A stretch of 64,000 nt of DNA from JBDHWG01 sp046328525 (GTDB lineage: Bacteria > Chloroflexota > Anaerolineae > Epilineales > JAHCIE01). Of the stretch, positions 6,941 to 16,400 are shown piece by piece. Below the pieces are notes generated by a model, which saw nothing but the letters and a program-made list of their open reading frames with translations, was not told the origin of the DNA and searched no databases. The position numbers and the translations under genes are program-made. The stretch covers positions 1 to 64,000 of the forward strand of contig JAXLWK010000009.1 of assembly GCA_046328525.1 (NCBI GenBank), written 5' to 3'. The first letter of the stretch is position 1; the number at the start of each line of letters is the position of its first letter.

Positions 6941-7597
6941 TCAAGATTTGGCGCTCGTTCCGTCGCTCTTAGAAAGCATCTCCGATGCGTGGATGATCAG
7001 ATCGACGCACTGCGCCTCACTCCACATCGCCGTGTTCAGGACAAGGTGAAACGGGGTGGGGTCGCGCCAGTCCACGTGGTAGAACTGCCGCAGGTAGCCG
7101 GCGCGCCGCTCATCCTCGTGCTTGACCCACTTCTCCGCCTCCGGCTGCGCCAGGTTCCGCCGCTGCATCACGCGCTGCACGCGATACGCGAAGGGCGCGA
7201 TGCACTGGACGTGCAGCACGCCGGGCTGACCGGCCAGCACGAACTGAGCGCCGTGGCCGAAGATGACGGCGTTCTCCTGGGCCGCCATCTCGCGGATCAT
7301 CTGCTGCGTGACGCCCAGCTCCTGCTGCGCCGGGGATTGATAGTCAAGCGGCGCCTGGCCCATGTCCATCGGGACGATGGATGTGTTGGACAACCACATA
7401 ACCCGCGTCAGCCGGTCTACGAACGAGTCGCCCACCTCGTCGTGCGCCTGCGCCGACTGTTGCGAGATGCCCAGGCGGCGCGCCACCTCGCGGACGATCT
7501 GCTGGTCAAGGTACTCGGCGCCCAACCAGGCCGCCACCTTCTCGCCGATGGCTTGCCCCCCACTCCCGGTATAGCGCGAAATTGTAATTACAGGCAT
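6941..7597 (-). CDS. Cytidylate-kinase-like family protein
   Basis: 218 residues. The N-terminus MPVITISRYTGSGGQAIGEK is the P-loop of the cytidylate kinase-like family, with SGG in place of the usual GKS. It is followed by YLDQQIVREVARRLGIS, a lid-like middle, FGHGAQFVL and an Arg-rich RVQRVMQRR helix, as in other members. Length matches the family. The true substrate of this subfamily is unsettled; nucleoside monophosphate phosphorylation is inferred from the fold. It lies 39 bases downstream of the MFS gene on the same strand and is probably its second cistron. Confidence 0.8.
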   Translation of the reverse strand: MPVITISRYTGSGGQAIGEKVAAWLGAEYLDQQIVREVARRLGISQQSAQAHDEVGDSFVDRLTRVMWLSNTSIVPMDMGQAPLDYQSPAQQELGVTQQMIREMAAQENAVIFGHGAQFVLAGQPGVLHVQCIAPFAYRVQRVMQRRNLAQPEAEKWVKHEDERRAGYLRQFYHVDWRDPTPFHLVLNTAMWSEAQCVDLIIHASEMLSKSDGTSAKS

Positions 7598-7636
7598 GGT
7601 TATGTCCCCTTACTGCCAGCGATGCCTGTCGCCAGC

Positions 7637-8986
7637 TCAGCTCAGAGCGCGCAGCCGCGGCGTGAAGACCCAGAACACGAACGCGAACGCCAGCGAGATG
7701 ATGCCGCTGACGATAATCGTCTGCGGCGCGCCGATGTAGTTCGCCAGCGCGCCCGCCCAGAGCGCGCCGAGGGGCATGCCCCCGAAGAAGGTCAGGGTGT
7801 AGACGCCCATGACGCGGCCGCGCAGCACATCGGTCACCTGCGTCTGCACCAGGGTGTTCGCCATGTTGAACACGACCATCGCCCCCCACCCCACGCCCGC
7901 CAGCACGACCAGGGACAGCGGAAGCCACTGCACGAAGGCGAAGACGATGAGGAGCAGCGGATACACGAACATCCCGACGGTCAGCAACTTGCCGCGCCGC
8001 ACGAACGCGCCCATGGACGCGATCATCAGCGCGCCGACCAGCGAGCCAACGCCGCGCGCCGACTGGAGCAGGCCGTTGGTCATGGCGTTCCCGCCGAGGA
8101 CATCCACGGCCCACGCCGGCATGAGCGTCGCATACGCCGAGCCGAACAGCGCGCCGACGCCGGCGACGGCGATCAGGGTGCGGATAATGGGGTGCGACAG
8201 GGTGTAGCGCAGCCCCTCCTTGAGCTGGTCAATCGCCCGTCCCGTCCGCGGCGCCCGCGCCACCTGTTGAATGTGCATCAGGGCCAGCGCGACGATCACG
8301 GCGATGAACGACAGGCCGTTGATCGTGAAGCACCACGCCGCGCCAAACGCAGCATACGTCAGGCCGGCGACGGCCGGGCCGACGACGGTGGCCGCGTTGA
8401 ACATCCCGGAGTTGAGGGCGATGGCGTTGGTCAGCGACCGCCGATCCACAAGCTCCAGGACGAACGCCTGACGCGCCGGGGCATCGAATGCGTTGGCGAT
8501 GCCGAGCAGGAACGCCAGCACGACGATTTGCCACGGCTGGATGAGACCGAGGAAGGTCAGGCCGGCTTGAAGAAACGCCAGGATCATCATTACCGATTGG
8601 GTAACCATGAGCAGCCGGCGGCGCGACATGCGATCGGCAATGACGCCGCCGTAGAGCATGAACACCCAGGAGGGAATACCGGCCGCGAAGCCGACGTAGC
8701 CCAGGTAGGCCGTCGAGTGCGTGAGCTGGAACACAAGGAAGCCCTGGGCGGTTGTCTGCATCCACGTCCCGACAAGGGAGACGAGCTGCCCCATGAACCA
8801 GAGCCGATAGTTGGGATACTGCAGCGCCTCGAAGGTTCGCCCCATGACGCTGGCCTGGCTGCGCTCCTCGACCCGGCGGTCGCTCACCTCGGCGTCAGCC
8901 GGTGCGATGGCCGGCGCGGCGCGCGTCGTCCCGCCCTCGCCTCGCCCGGTCAGCTCCTGAGGGGAAACCGTCTCGTGCTTCGACAT
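7637..8986 (-). CDS. MFS transporter (EntS-like exporter family)
   Basis: 449 residues with about 55 polar N-terminal residues and then 11-12 membrane spans. The motif YGGVIADRMSRRRLL after the second span is the conserved MFS loop (GxxxDRxxRR). The pattern of long paired spans and ALNSGMFNAATVVGPAVAGL resembles the MFS_3/EntS 'transmembrane secretion effector' group, which exports siderophores and small drugs. No substrate can be assigned. Transcribed divergently from the Nudix gene, with a shared A/T-rich gap (8987-9086). Confidence 0.85.
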   Translation of the reverse strand: MSKHETVSPQELTGRGEGGTTRAAPAIAPADAEVSDRRVEERSQASVMGRTFEALQYPNYRLWFMGQLVSLVGTWMQTTAQGFLVFQLTHSTAYLGYVGFAAGIPSWVFMLYGGVIADRMSRRRLLMVTQSVMMILAFLQAGLTFLGLIQPWQIVVLAFLLGIANAFDAPARQAFVLELVDRRSLTNAIALNSGMFNAATVVGPAVAGLTYAAFGAAWCFTINGLSFIAVIVALALMHIQQVARAPRTGRAIDQLKEGLRYTLSHPIIRTLIAVAGVGALFGSAYATLMPAWAVDVLGGNAMTNGLLQSARGVGSLVGALMIASMGAFVRRGKLLTVGMFVYPLLLIVFAFVQWLPLSLVVLAGVGWGAMVVFNMANTLVQTQVTDVLRGRVMGVYTLTFFGGMPLGALWAGALANYIGAPQTIIVSGIISLAFAFVFWVFTPRLRALS

Positions 8987-9086
8987 TATCGTGTTCGTCC
9001 CGTCTTGATTTTATCAAACTGTCTTGAGCATAATATAGGCCAACAGACGCCGCGCGGCGAGAATCCGTTGACGGACGGGAGGCGAT

Positions 9087-9530
9087 TTGAAAACCAGCAT
9101 CGTGCTAGGTCTCCTACACTCAGGCGACCGTGTGTTGTTCGTGAAGCAGAATTACGGCAGCTATTCGTGGATGCTGCCTGGCGGCCACGTTCGCCCCGAC
9201 GAGAGCCTGGCCCAGGCGATGACCCGCAAGCTCAAGGAGGAAGTCGGCCTGGAGGTCGAGGTCCAGGGCCTTGTCGCCCTGCGTGACCAGGCCGACGGCC
9301 AGGTTGCGGTGCTCGCCGTCGCGCCGCAGGCCGGGACGCCGCAGGAGGCCACCGGCGTCGGTCTCGCCGATGTGCAGTGGCTGGACGCCGCCGGATTGAG
9401 CGCCCTTCAAGAGCCGATTTTCGAGTTCGACCGCTTTGTCGCGCTCCGCGCCTTGCAGCAAGGCGTCAATCCGCTCCAGCGCCGGACATGGGAAGTCCCG
9501 GACGACCTGCCGACTGACGCCTACTGGTGA
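9087..9530 (+). CDS. Nudix hydrolase with an altered Nudix box
   Basis: 147 residues. GGHVRPDES...TRKLKEEVGL (32-55) is the Nudix box GX5EX7REUXEEXGU: Gly33, Glu39, Arg47, Leu49, Glu51, Glu52 and Gly54 are present, but the Glu after Arg47 is Lys48. In MutT the equivalent Glu acts in catalysis, so activity may be altered or lost. The rest of the fold looks intact, ending in PDDLPTDAYW. Ribosome site GGGAGG about six bases before ATG 9087. A hairpin at 9544-9579 follows the stop. Confidence 0.8.
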   Translation: MKTSIVLGLLHSGDRVLFVKQNYGSYSWMLPGGHVRPDESLAQAMTRKLKEEVGLEVEVQGLVALRDQADGQVAVLAVAPQAGTPQEATGVGLADVQWLDAAGLSALQEPIFEFDRFVALRALQQGVNPLQRRTWEVPDDLPTDAYW

Positions 9531-9543
9531 GGGGCGGAATGCA

Positions 9544-9579
9544 GCGGGGTCGGCTGGCTGCCTCGCCACCCGACCCCGC
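9544..9579 (+). terminator. Terminator-like hairpin after the Nudix gene
   Basis: Ten-base arms GCGGGGTCGG (9544-9553) and CCGACCCCGC (9570-9579), 16-base loop, no strong T-run. It could serve both convergent genes. Confidence 0.4.
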
Positions 9580-9617
9580 ATTGCCAACGATTCGAGTTTG
9601 TAATTGACTGATGGCTC

Positions 9618-9833
9618 TCAGTCGCGCCGCCCGATGCAGTGAACCCGCGACACGTCCTCAAGCCAATCCACCGCGCGCTGGCTCAGCTCTTGTGGTATTG
9701 AAATCGTGACCGGGCCTTGCCGTTCGAATGGAACGTGCTGGTCCTTCAGAGCCTGCTCAAAGAGATTGGCCTCGAGCTGCGACCCAAAGCGTAGCTTGGT
9801 CATCGTCCCCACGACCTTTCTAGCCGAGTCCAT
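9618..9833 (-). CDS. Small hypothetical protein, DUF2007-like pattern
   Basis: 71 residues from ATG 9833; a second ATG at 9803 would give 61. Neither has a clear ribosome site. The protein has a compact alpha/beta pattern: SQLEANLFEQALKDQHVPFE followed by VTISIPQELSQRAVDWLED. It recalls small ferredoxin-fold proteins of the DUF2007 type in which a helix precedes a short beta hairpin. It stands alone between the Nudix gene and the mgsA promoter. Function unknown; reality as a gene is judged from sequence pattern only. Confidence 0.4.
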   Translation of the reverse strand: MDSARKVVGTMTKLRFGSQLEANLFEQALKDQHVPFERQGPVTISIPQELSQRAVDWLEDVSRVHCIGRRD

Positions 9834-9888
9834 GCACCCACACTGGGTTAGACGCGCCCCGCCCCGACTTGTTACGTTGGGCCAAAAC

Positions 9889-9917
9889 TTGCTTTACCGG
9901 CGAGACGCGGCTATAAT
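9889..9917 (+). promoter_or_regulatory. Promoter of the mgsA leader
   Basis: TTGCTT (9889-9894), 17 bases, perfect TATAAT (9912-9917). Predicted start near 9924, giving a leader of about 175 bases before mgsA. Confidence 0.6.
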
Positions 9918-9923
9918 ACTAGT

Positions 9924-10098
9924 GTTGTAGAACAATGTCATAGCTGACATCGCGTTGCGTAGCTAGTGGGCGCGACGCATTCACTCGGCCGTGAGCACTC
10001 GTCTCACGGCTGTATTTGTTTGTAAGGACAGGTTGACCGATAACTACAATTCGTCCGACATCGAAAGTCGGCTCCTGTCCCGAAAGGAGTCGTTTGTC
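9924..10098 (+). promoter_or_regulatory. Structured leader of mgsA with attenuator-like hairpin and masked ribosome site
   Basis: The leader holds a 6-bp hairpin (9935-9950). It then has a terminator-like hairpin GCCGTGAG/CTCACGGC (9988-9995 with 10003-10010) followed by TGTATTTGTTTG. Near the gene, CTCCT (10072-10076) can pair with the ribosome site AGGAG (10085-10089). GGACAGG (10026-10032) is complementary to CCTGTCC (10074-10080), so that alternative pairing would free the ribosome site. This is the layout of a cis-acting switch. It matches no riboswitch class I recognise. Confidence 0.5.
9988..10010 (+). terminator. Attenuator-like hairpin inside the mgsA leader
   Basis: Perfect 8-bp stem, 7-base loop, followed by a T-rich tract (seven T in the next twelve bases). 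It lies between promoter and gene and not after a gene. Confidence 0.45.
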
Positions 10099-10566
10099 AT
10101 GGATTATGTGAGTATTCCCTTTGAGCCGAAGCACATCGCCCTGGTTGCCCACGACAACAAGAAGAAGGAGTTGCTGGAGTGGGCCGAGTACAACCGCTTC
10201 GTTCTGGCGCAGCACTACCTGTACGCGACCGGCACCACCGGCCGTCTGCTGGAAGAGGTCCTCGGCGTCGAGGTCACCAAGCTCCAGAGCGGTCCGCTGG
10301 GCGGAGACCAGCAGATTGGCGCGAAAATCTCCGAGGGTGAGATTGACTTTCTCATCTTCTTCTGGGATCCGCTGGACGCGCATCCCCACGACCCAGACGT
10401 CAAGGCGCTTCTGCGCATCGCCGTGGTGTGGAACATCCCCGTTGCGTGTAACCGCGCCACCGCCGATTTCATGATCGCCTCGCCGCTGCTGTCGAGTGAG
10501 TACCAGCGCATGCTGCCCGACTACGATGCGTACCGCGAGCGCCAGACGCCCGCCGTGCCTGCCTGA
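10099..10566 (+). CDS. mgsA: Methylglyoxal synthase
   Basis: 155 residues from ATG 10099, with AAAGGAG nine bases upstream; the frame is open further upstream but lacks a better start. The enzyme converts dihydroxyacetone phosphate to methylglyoxal plus phosphate, a bypass that releases phosphate when sugar phosphates accumulate. All catalytic positions match E. coli MgsA almost number for number: His18, Asp70 in GPLGGDQQ, Asp90 in FFWDPL, His97 and Asp100 in HDPD. Length equals the family norm. Cytosolic. The long structured leader suggests regulation at the RNA level. A strong hairpin (10607-10632) ends the transcript. Confidence 0.95.
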   Translation: MDYVSIPFEPKHIALVAHDNKKKELLEWAEYNRFVLAQHYLYATGTTGRLLEEVLGVEVTKLQSGPLGGDQQIGAKISEGEIDFLIFFWDPLDAHPHDPDVKALLRIAVVWNIPVACNRATADFMIASPLLSSEYQRMLPDYDAYRERQTPAVPA

Positions 10567-10606
10567 ACACCCGGCCCGTTGCCCGGGTTCATAACGCCAT
10601 AAACAC

Positions 10607-10632
10607 AGCCCTGGGCCTTGTCGCCCAGGGCT
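10607..10632 (+). terminator. Terminator after mgsA
   Basis: Ten-base stem AGCCCTGGGC / GCCCAGGGCT with a six-base loop, followed by GCTTTA. It lies 41 bases after the mgsA stop. Confidence 0.7.
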
Positions 10633-10637
10633 GCTTT

Positions 10638-10679
10638 ATGAGTGGTAGAAACGCGCCATCGCGCGTCTCTACCACTCAT
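10638..10679. repeat. Palindromic repeat, TAGAGACGCGC family, copy 1
   Basis: 12-bp outer arms ATGAGTGGTAGA / TCTACCACTCAT around an imperfect ACGCGCC core. Related copies are at 45063-45090 and 48329-48362. It lies between the convergent ends of mgsA and the glycosyltransferase gene. Confidence 0.7.
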
Positions 10680-10692
10680 GGGGAGCGCGCCG

Positions 10693-13488
10693 TTAGCGCG
10701 CTACGTCCAGCGGCCCCAGGAACACCTGGCCGCCCTCGACGGTCGCGCCATCCACCTTCACCGGCAGGCGCTCGCCCGTCGCCGCATCGTACAGGCCGAC
10801 CTCGATCTGATAGCGGCCCGGCGCGGCGTTGCGCTCCAGGGGGATGACGTAGCGGTCGGCGATGTACTCGCCCGGCCGCCAGCCCGTGGTCGGCCGCCCC
10901 CCATTGGCGGGAATCGCGTCGGCCTGACCGATGATCTTGCCATCCGGCCCCACGACGTGGGTGAAGACCTTGAGGCTCCTGTCGAGGCGGCCCTGGGGAT
11001 GCCAGTACAGCGTCAGCTCTACGTTCCCGCCGGGCTTGACGCTCCCCTGCGCCAGGTCGTAGCCCGCCAGCCCGACGCGGTCGCCGAGCGTCGCTTGCAC
11101 GGAGTGGCCGATCGACGGCGGCTGGAGGCTCACAGCCACCGGACGCACCGTGAGCCGCCCAATCTCCGCCGCCTCGCCCACCGGCTGCCCGTCGTCGCCG
11201 ACAAGCGTCACCGTGACCGCGTAGTCGCCGCCCGGCGTATCGGCGTCCACCAGGTAATCGTACTGGCCCAGGACAGTCTGCCCCGCCGCCGCGTCGAGGG
11301 GGTAGGTTTGCGTGCTGAGGCTCTTGCCGTCCGGCGACGCCAGCGCGATTTGCACGCTCGCCCCCGGCGCTTTCCCCTGCCAGCCTAGCTCGATGTGGAC
11401 ACTATCGCCCGCATCTACCGCCGCGCGGTCCTGCCCCGCGCCCACGAGCCGCGCTGCGCCCAGGTCCTTATCGAGGGGGCGCGACAGCCTTAGCGCCTCG
11501 GCGGACGGCGCGCGCGACGGGGGCGTGACCTCCAGCTCGGCGATCTTGAACTCCGTGCCGACCGGATTGCCGGTGTCATTGAGAATGTTGAGCCGCCGCT
11601 GGTTGGGGCTGTAGACGCCGACGACGACCGAGTAGTGGCCCGGCGGCGTGCCAGGGCGGACGTTCAGGCGCATTCGGTCGCTGTTCAGCTCGTTCGCCAT
11701 CCAGCTCGCCGTCTGCTTGCGCACGGAGTTGGTCAGCGCGCCGTCGCCCGTCCCCCACACGTTGCCCTGGTCGTCTACCAGGTGGATCAGGGCGATGTAG
11801 TTCTCGTCCAGCGGCGAGCGGTCCGGGTCGGACGGCGCGGGAGCGCGGACGCCGAAGCGCAGGCCCACGTCGAGCGCGCCGCCGCTCGCCACGGCGTCGG
11901 TGGACAGGCTGCCGCTGAACAGCGTCAGCTTGTTGTCGAAGTTCAGCTCCGGCCCCAGGGGCGGCGCGTCCTTGCGGCGGTAGATTTGCAGGAGCTGCGG
12001 CCCGCGCCGGAACACGCCCAGGGGCTTGAAATTCTGGTCAATGTACGCCTGGAATTCCTTCAGGTCGCGCAGGTAGCGTAGCTTCCCGAACTCCGACTGG
12101 TCTACCACGACCGCCCGCGCCCCGTCCGCCTCCATCTCCTGGATGAGCCGTGCGCCGGTCGTCTGCCCGCTCGACGCCGCGCCCTGGGAGAGGGACGCCG
12201 CCGCGTAGCCGGCCGGCCGCTGCGCGAAGTAGTTCAGGCCGGCGTAGTCGGCCAGGAACGTCGCCTCCGTGCCGACCTCGTGCTTGAGGAACTCGGCCAC
12301 GCGCCACGTCCCGTCCTCGCTGTAGCTGGCGACCACGTTGTTGGCGACGATCCAGGGTAGAATGATGGCGGCGACGATGGCGGCGAGCAGGAAGCCGCGC
12401 TTCGTCCACGTCAGCATCGGCTCCAGGCTCATGGCGAACAGGCCGACGAACGCCGGCGCGAGGTACACCAGATGCCGCGACCACAGCTCCCGCGACAGGA
12501 AGATAAAGGCGATCAGGCTCGGCAGCTGCCACGCCAGGAGCGTGCGCCGCCCGCCTTGCCGCCAGGCGACAATTGCCATGGGAATGGCAAACACCAGGAG
12601 CGCTGCATACTGCGCGGCGTAGGTGACGTAGAATTCGACGCCCTTGCGGACGACCTCCCAGCGCGAGAGTTGGCTGCCCTGCATGAGCTGGTGGCCGAAG
12701 ATGGCCGTCCACGTTTCCGGTATCACCAGCACCAGACCGCCCATGACGCCGCCCGCCAGCAGGGCGGCCGGCGCGCCGATAGCCAGGGTATCCAGAATAG
12801 CGCCCTTGAGCGTCCAGCCCGGCCGCCCACCCCACGCGCACGGCCAGAGCAGGTACAGCACGACGCCGCCCAGGGCCAGCACGCCGAACAGCTTCGTCAG
12901 GATGGCGAGGCCGAACAGAAGGCCGGAGAGGACGAGCCAGAGCCGCGACTTGCGCTCCTCCGCGATGACGAACACCCACAGCCCCATGCTGATGAAGAAG
13001 AGCATGTAGTCTTCGGGGCGGTACACGCGGGCGATCTGGTAGACATCGGGGAAGGCGAGGAAAGCGGCCAGCGCCACGAGGGCGAGCGACGGACTCATCA
13101 GGCGGCGGAATACGCGGTAGAAGCCCCACCCCGCCCCACCGATAAGCAGGGCGCTCAGGATGCGCAGGGGAACGGGCGTCGCGCCGAAGAGGCGCTCGAC
13201 CAGCCCACCCAGGCCGAGGAAGAGCGGGAGCTGCGGTGTCAGCAGATCGCGGTACGGCAGCTCGCCCAGGCTGACGCGCCACGCCTGGTAGAGATACAGC
13301 CCCTCGTCGTCCACGATGAACCAGCCCGTCATGTTGTACAGGATGGCGGCGATGGCGACCAGGATAATTACCAGCGCCGTGATGTCGGCGTGGCGGATGG
13401 CGAACGCCCAGGCGCGGCTCAGCGAGAGCGCGCCGAGGGCGGGACGCGACGGGCGAGAGATCGGTTCAGTCCGCGACTCAGTGCTCAT
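10693..13488 (-). CDS. GT-C type membrane glycosyltransferase with C-terminal beta modules
   Basis: 931 residues. After about 35 polar residues there are roughly a dozen membrane spans to about residue 400. The first outer loop has DDEGLYLYQAW, the acidic pair typical of GT39/ArnT-like enzymes that use polyprenyl-phosphate sugars. RVYRPEDYMLF lies in a later loop. The C-terminal half is extracytoplasmic and beta-rich, and ends in a module (about 800-931) with GYDLAQG, LTLYWHP, WRPGEYIADRY and GRYQIEVGLYDAATGERLP. Related modules end most other GT-C genes here. It starts five bases after the stop of the preceding GT-C gene and is the last of a six-gene minus-strand run. The sugar and acceptor are unknown. 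Confidence 0.8.
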   Translation of the reverse strand: MSTESRTEPISRPSRPALGALSLSRAWAFAIRHADITALVIILVAIAAILYNMTGWFIVDDEGLYLYQAWRVSLGELPYRDLLTPQLPLFLGLGGLVERLFGATPVPLRILSALLIGGAGWGFYRVFRRLMSPSLALVALAAFLAFPDVYQIARVYRPEDYMLFFISMGLWVFVIAEERKSRLWLVLSGLLFGLAILTKLFGVLALGGVVLYLLWPCAWGGRPGWTLKGAILDTLAIGAPAALLAGGVMGGLVLVIPETWTAIFGHQLMQGSQLSRWEVVRKGVEFYVTYAAQYAALLVFAIPMAIVAWRQGGRRTLLAWQLPSLIAFIFLSRELWSRHLVYLAPAFVGLFAMSLEPMLTWTKRGFLLAAIVAAIILPWIVANNVVASYSEDGTWRVAEFLKHEVGTEATFLADYAGLNYFAQRPAGYAAASLSQGAASSGQTTGARLIQEMEADGARAVVVDQSEFGKLRYLRDLKEFQAYIDQNFKPLGVFRRGPQLLQIYRRKDAPPLGPELNFDNKLTLFSGSLSTDAVASGGALDVGLRFGVRAPAPSDPDRSPLDENYIALIHLVDDQGNVWGTGDGALTNSVRKQTASWMANELNSDRMRLNVRPGTPPGHYSVVVGVYSPNQRRLNILNDTGNPVGTEFKIAELEVTPPSRAPSAEALRLSRPLDKDLGAARLVGAGQDRAAVDAGDSVHIELGWQGKAPGASVQIALASPDGKSLSTQTYPLDAAAGQTVLGQYDYLVDADTPGGDYAVTVTLVGDDGQPVGEAAEIGRLTVRPVAVSLQPPSIGHSVQATLGDRVGLAGYDLAQGSVKPGGNVELTLYWHPQGRLDRSLKVFTHVVGPDGKIIGQADAIPANGGRPTTGWRPGEYIADRYVIPLERNAAPGRYQIEVGLYDAATGERLPVKVDGATVEGGQVFLGPLDVAR

Positions 13489-13493
13489 TCTGG

Positions 13494-16400
13494 CTATTGA
13501 ATATCCACGTCCAGCAGCAGACGATTGTCGGGCTGCGGCGCGCCCGCCGCGTCGAGCACGGGCAGCCGCGTTCCGGCCGCGTCATACCAGCCCACGGCCA
13601 GCCTGTACCGGCCGGGCGCGGCGCCTGCGGGGACGCTGAGTGTATATGGATCGGCGACGACCTCGCCCGCCTGCCACGCGCTCGTCGGGTAGCGGCCCAG
13701 GCCGGGCGGCCGGTCCACCTGGCTAAGGATGGAGCCGTCCGGCGCGAGCAGATGCACGAAGACGCTGTAGTCGGTCGGCGCGGGCGAGTCGGCTCGCCAG
13801 TACAGGGTGACGTCCAGGGGCGCGCCGGGTTTGGCCTGCGCCACGTCGTAGCCGAGGAGGTGCGCCACGTCGCCCACCGACGCGTTGACCGTAGTCTGCG
13901 GCGGCTGCGGTGGCTGCGACAGGCCAACCGGCCCATCCACCCACACCCGGCCCAACACAATCGGCGATGGGAGCAGCGCCTGTCCGGCCTCGTCCACCAC
14001 CTGAAGCTCCACCGTCGCCGGGCCGCGCGCCGCGTCGCCGGGCGCCTTGGCGCGCCTCACGCCGCCCAACACGTCGCCCACCTGCCACGCTTCCGGCGCG
14101 AGCGGTGTCGGCAGCAGCCCCTGCGCCGTGTGCGTCACTTTTCCGCCCGCGTCTCGGACGGTCAGCACAACCTGCGCCGCCTTCACAGGCCCAATGGCCT
14201 GCCACCACAGCGGCGCGTCCAGGCTGTCGCCCGGCCTGGCGACTCGGTTGCCCTCGAAGCCGTGCCCCAGCAGGCGCAGCCCCACGGGGGCCAGGTCCAC
14301 GTCCAGCCGCGTCGGCGCCTCTACCTTTGCCGGCGCTCCGCTGCGGCCCACGCTCACCTGGCCGAGCATTACGCCATCCAAAGGGCCGACGGCCTCGCCA
14401 CTGCCGGCTTTCTTCAGCCGCACCCGCACGCTGTAGTCACCGGGTGGCGTCGCGGCGGGCAGGGTGAGGGGCATGAGCATCGTGGTGTCCGCGCCGACTG
14501 CCCAGGCTGTCGCCTGGCGTAGCGCGCTGTCTCGCAGCGGCCGCTCAGCTGTCGCCACCACGCCGCCTTCGGGGTCGAGGATGTCTACGGCGGCGATGAG
14601 TGGCTCAGCCAACGGCCCCTCCACCCGCCACGCCAGGCTCACGCCCTCCGGCCCTCCCGGCCGCAGCGCCGCGTCCCCCGTCCCCCAGGCGACGACAGTT
14701 AGCGGGCCGAGGCGTCCGCTCGCGGGCCGGCTTGCGGCCGGCGCGGGGCGGAAGCGCCACACCTCCACGTCGGGGAACTTCTTGGGGCCGCTCTCAAGTA
14801 TAGCCGCTTCGCGGAGCACGTCCAGGGCTGCGCCCGGATCCCCCTCCGGGTAGCGCAGATACCACAGCCGCCCCACGAGGGGCAGCGCGGCCAGCGCGCC
14901 CGCCACATCCGGCGCCTGGAAGTGGCCGAACACGTCGGCGACGGGCATCCCCAGCGGCGTCGAGCGCGCGGCCAGGGACGCGCCGTTGACGACGAAGCCA
15001 TCCCCCGGCCGCGCGTTCTGCGTGATGTACGCCAGGGGCGCGGTCGCCGTGGTGTTGGTGTAGACCCAGGCGTAGTCAATGCCGTCAATGCTCACCACAT
15101 GCAGCGGCCGCTCATCGGGGTTGTTGTAGTAGCGGTTGACGAGGCTCTGGTTGCGCTGCCGCTGCACCTCGTTCAAGTACAGGACCACGTAGTCCGTCTG
15201 GTACGGGCGGAAGCCCGGCGCGCTGCGCGTCTCGCCGACAAACAGCGGCGCGAACTGGGACACGCCCCGCGCCGCCACCTGGAGGTCTTTTGCATTGGGC
15301 AGGCTGTTCAGGTACGCCGCCGCCTGGTCGTAGCCCTCCCCCCAGCCGACCAGGAGCCAGCGCACCGCCGCCTGGCTGCCGCCGAGGATGGGGTTGTAGT
15401 AGGTAAGGTAGTACGGCGCGTGGGAGACGGCGAGCGCCGCCTCGGTCACCAGGACAACCGCCACGGCCGCCGCCGGCAACCAGCGGGCCATGCGCAGACT
15501 CGCCCGCGCCCCCAGCCACGTCACCGCGGCGGCCAGGCCCGCGCCGGCCACCAGGTCCAGGGGCGGGAAGATCGGCAGAATGTAGCGGTCGAACTTCTTC
15601 GGGCTGAACGAGATGAGCGCGGCAAAGATGAGGGCATAGCTCGCCAGGCCGACGACGGCGTACACGAATGGCGGCGGCGTGATCACGAAACGCCGCAGCG
15701 CCCGCCTGGCGCGGTAGACCGCCGCGCCAACACCGACGGCGGCCAGCGCGAGGCCCAGGAGCGTCCACGGCGAGGCGCGGAGGCCGTAGGCGACAACGTA
15801 CATGAGCAGGCCGGGGTCGTCCACCACCTCCTCGTCGAACACGTTGCCGCCGGCGTGGGGGTTGCCGCCCTCGACCGCCGCCTTGTCCGCCACGCCGCGC
15901 ACCGTCCCTATCGGGTTGCTCCACGCCGACGGCCAGAGGAGTAGCACGGCGATCAGCCCGCCCAGGGCAAACAGCAGCGCGGCGCGGACGACGCCTCGCA
16001 GCCGCCCATCGCGCCAGCCGAGGTAGACGAGCATCAGCGCCGCCCACGGCCACAGGAACACCGCCGCGACCTTCTGCACCAGCGCCGCCCCCGCCAGCGC
16101 CCCCGCCGCCACCAGCCACTCCCACCCCAGGGCGATCCCCCTGGCCCATGAGGAAGGCAACGCAAAGGCGCTAAGGCGCAAAGGAAGAATGGGGCTTTGA
16201 TCTCTTTCCTTTGCGTCTCTGCGCCTTTGCGTTTCTATACTCCTGGACCCCTCGGATAAGGCCAGGCCGGCGGACAGCAGCGTGAGCGCGCTCAGAAGCA
16301 GCAGGCTGCTGAGCGTCGCGTCCAGGTGGAACACCCGGCTGTGGGCCATCACGAAGGGATCGAACGCCAGCAGCGCCAGCCCGAACACGGCGGCCAGCGG

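Noticed and set aside
6989..9286. Very long plus-strand frame opposite the kinase and MFS genes
   Set aside because: Antisense shadow of high-GC genes: extreme Arg/His/Asp content and no domain, while the minus strand gives clear families.
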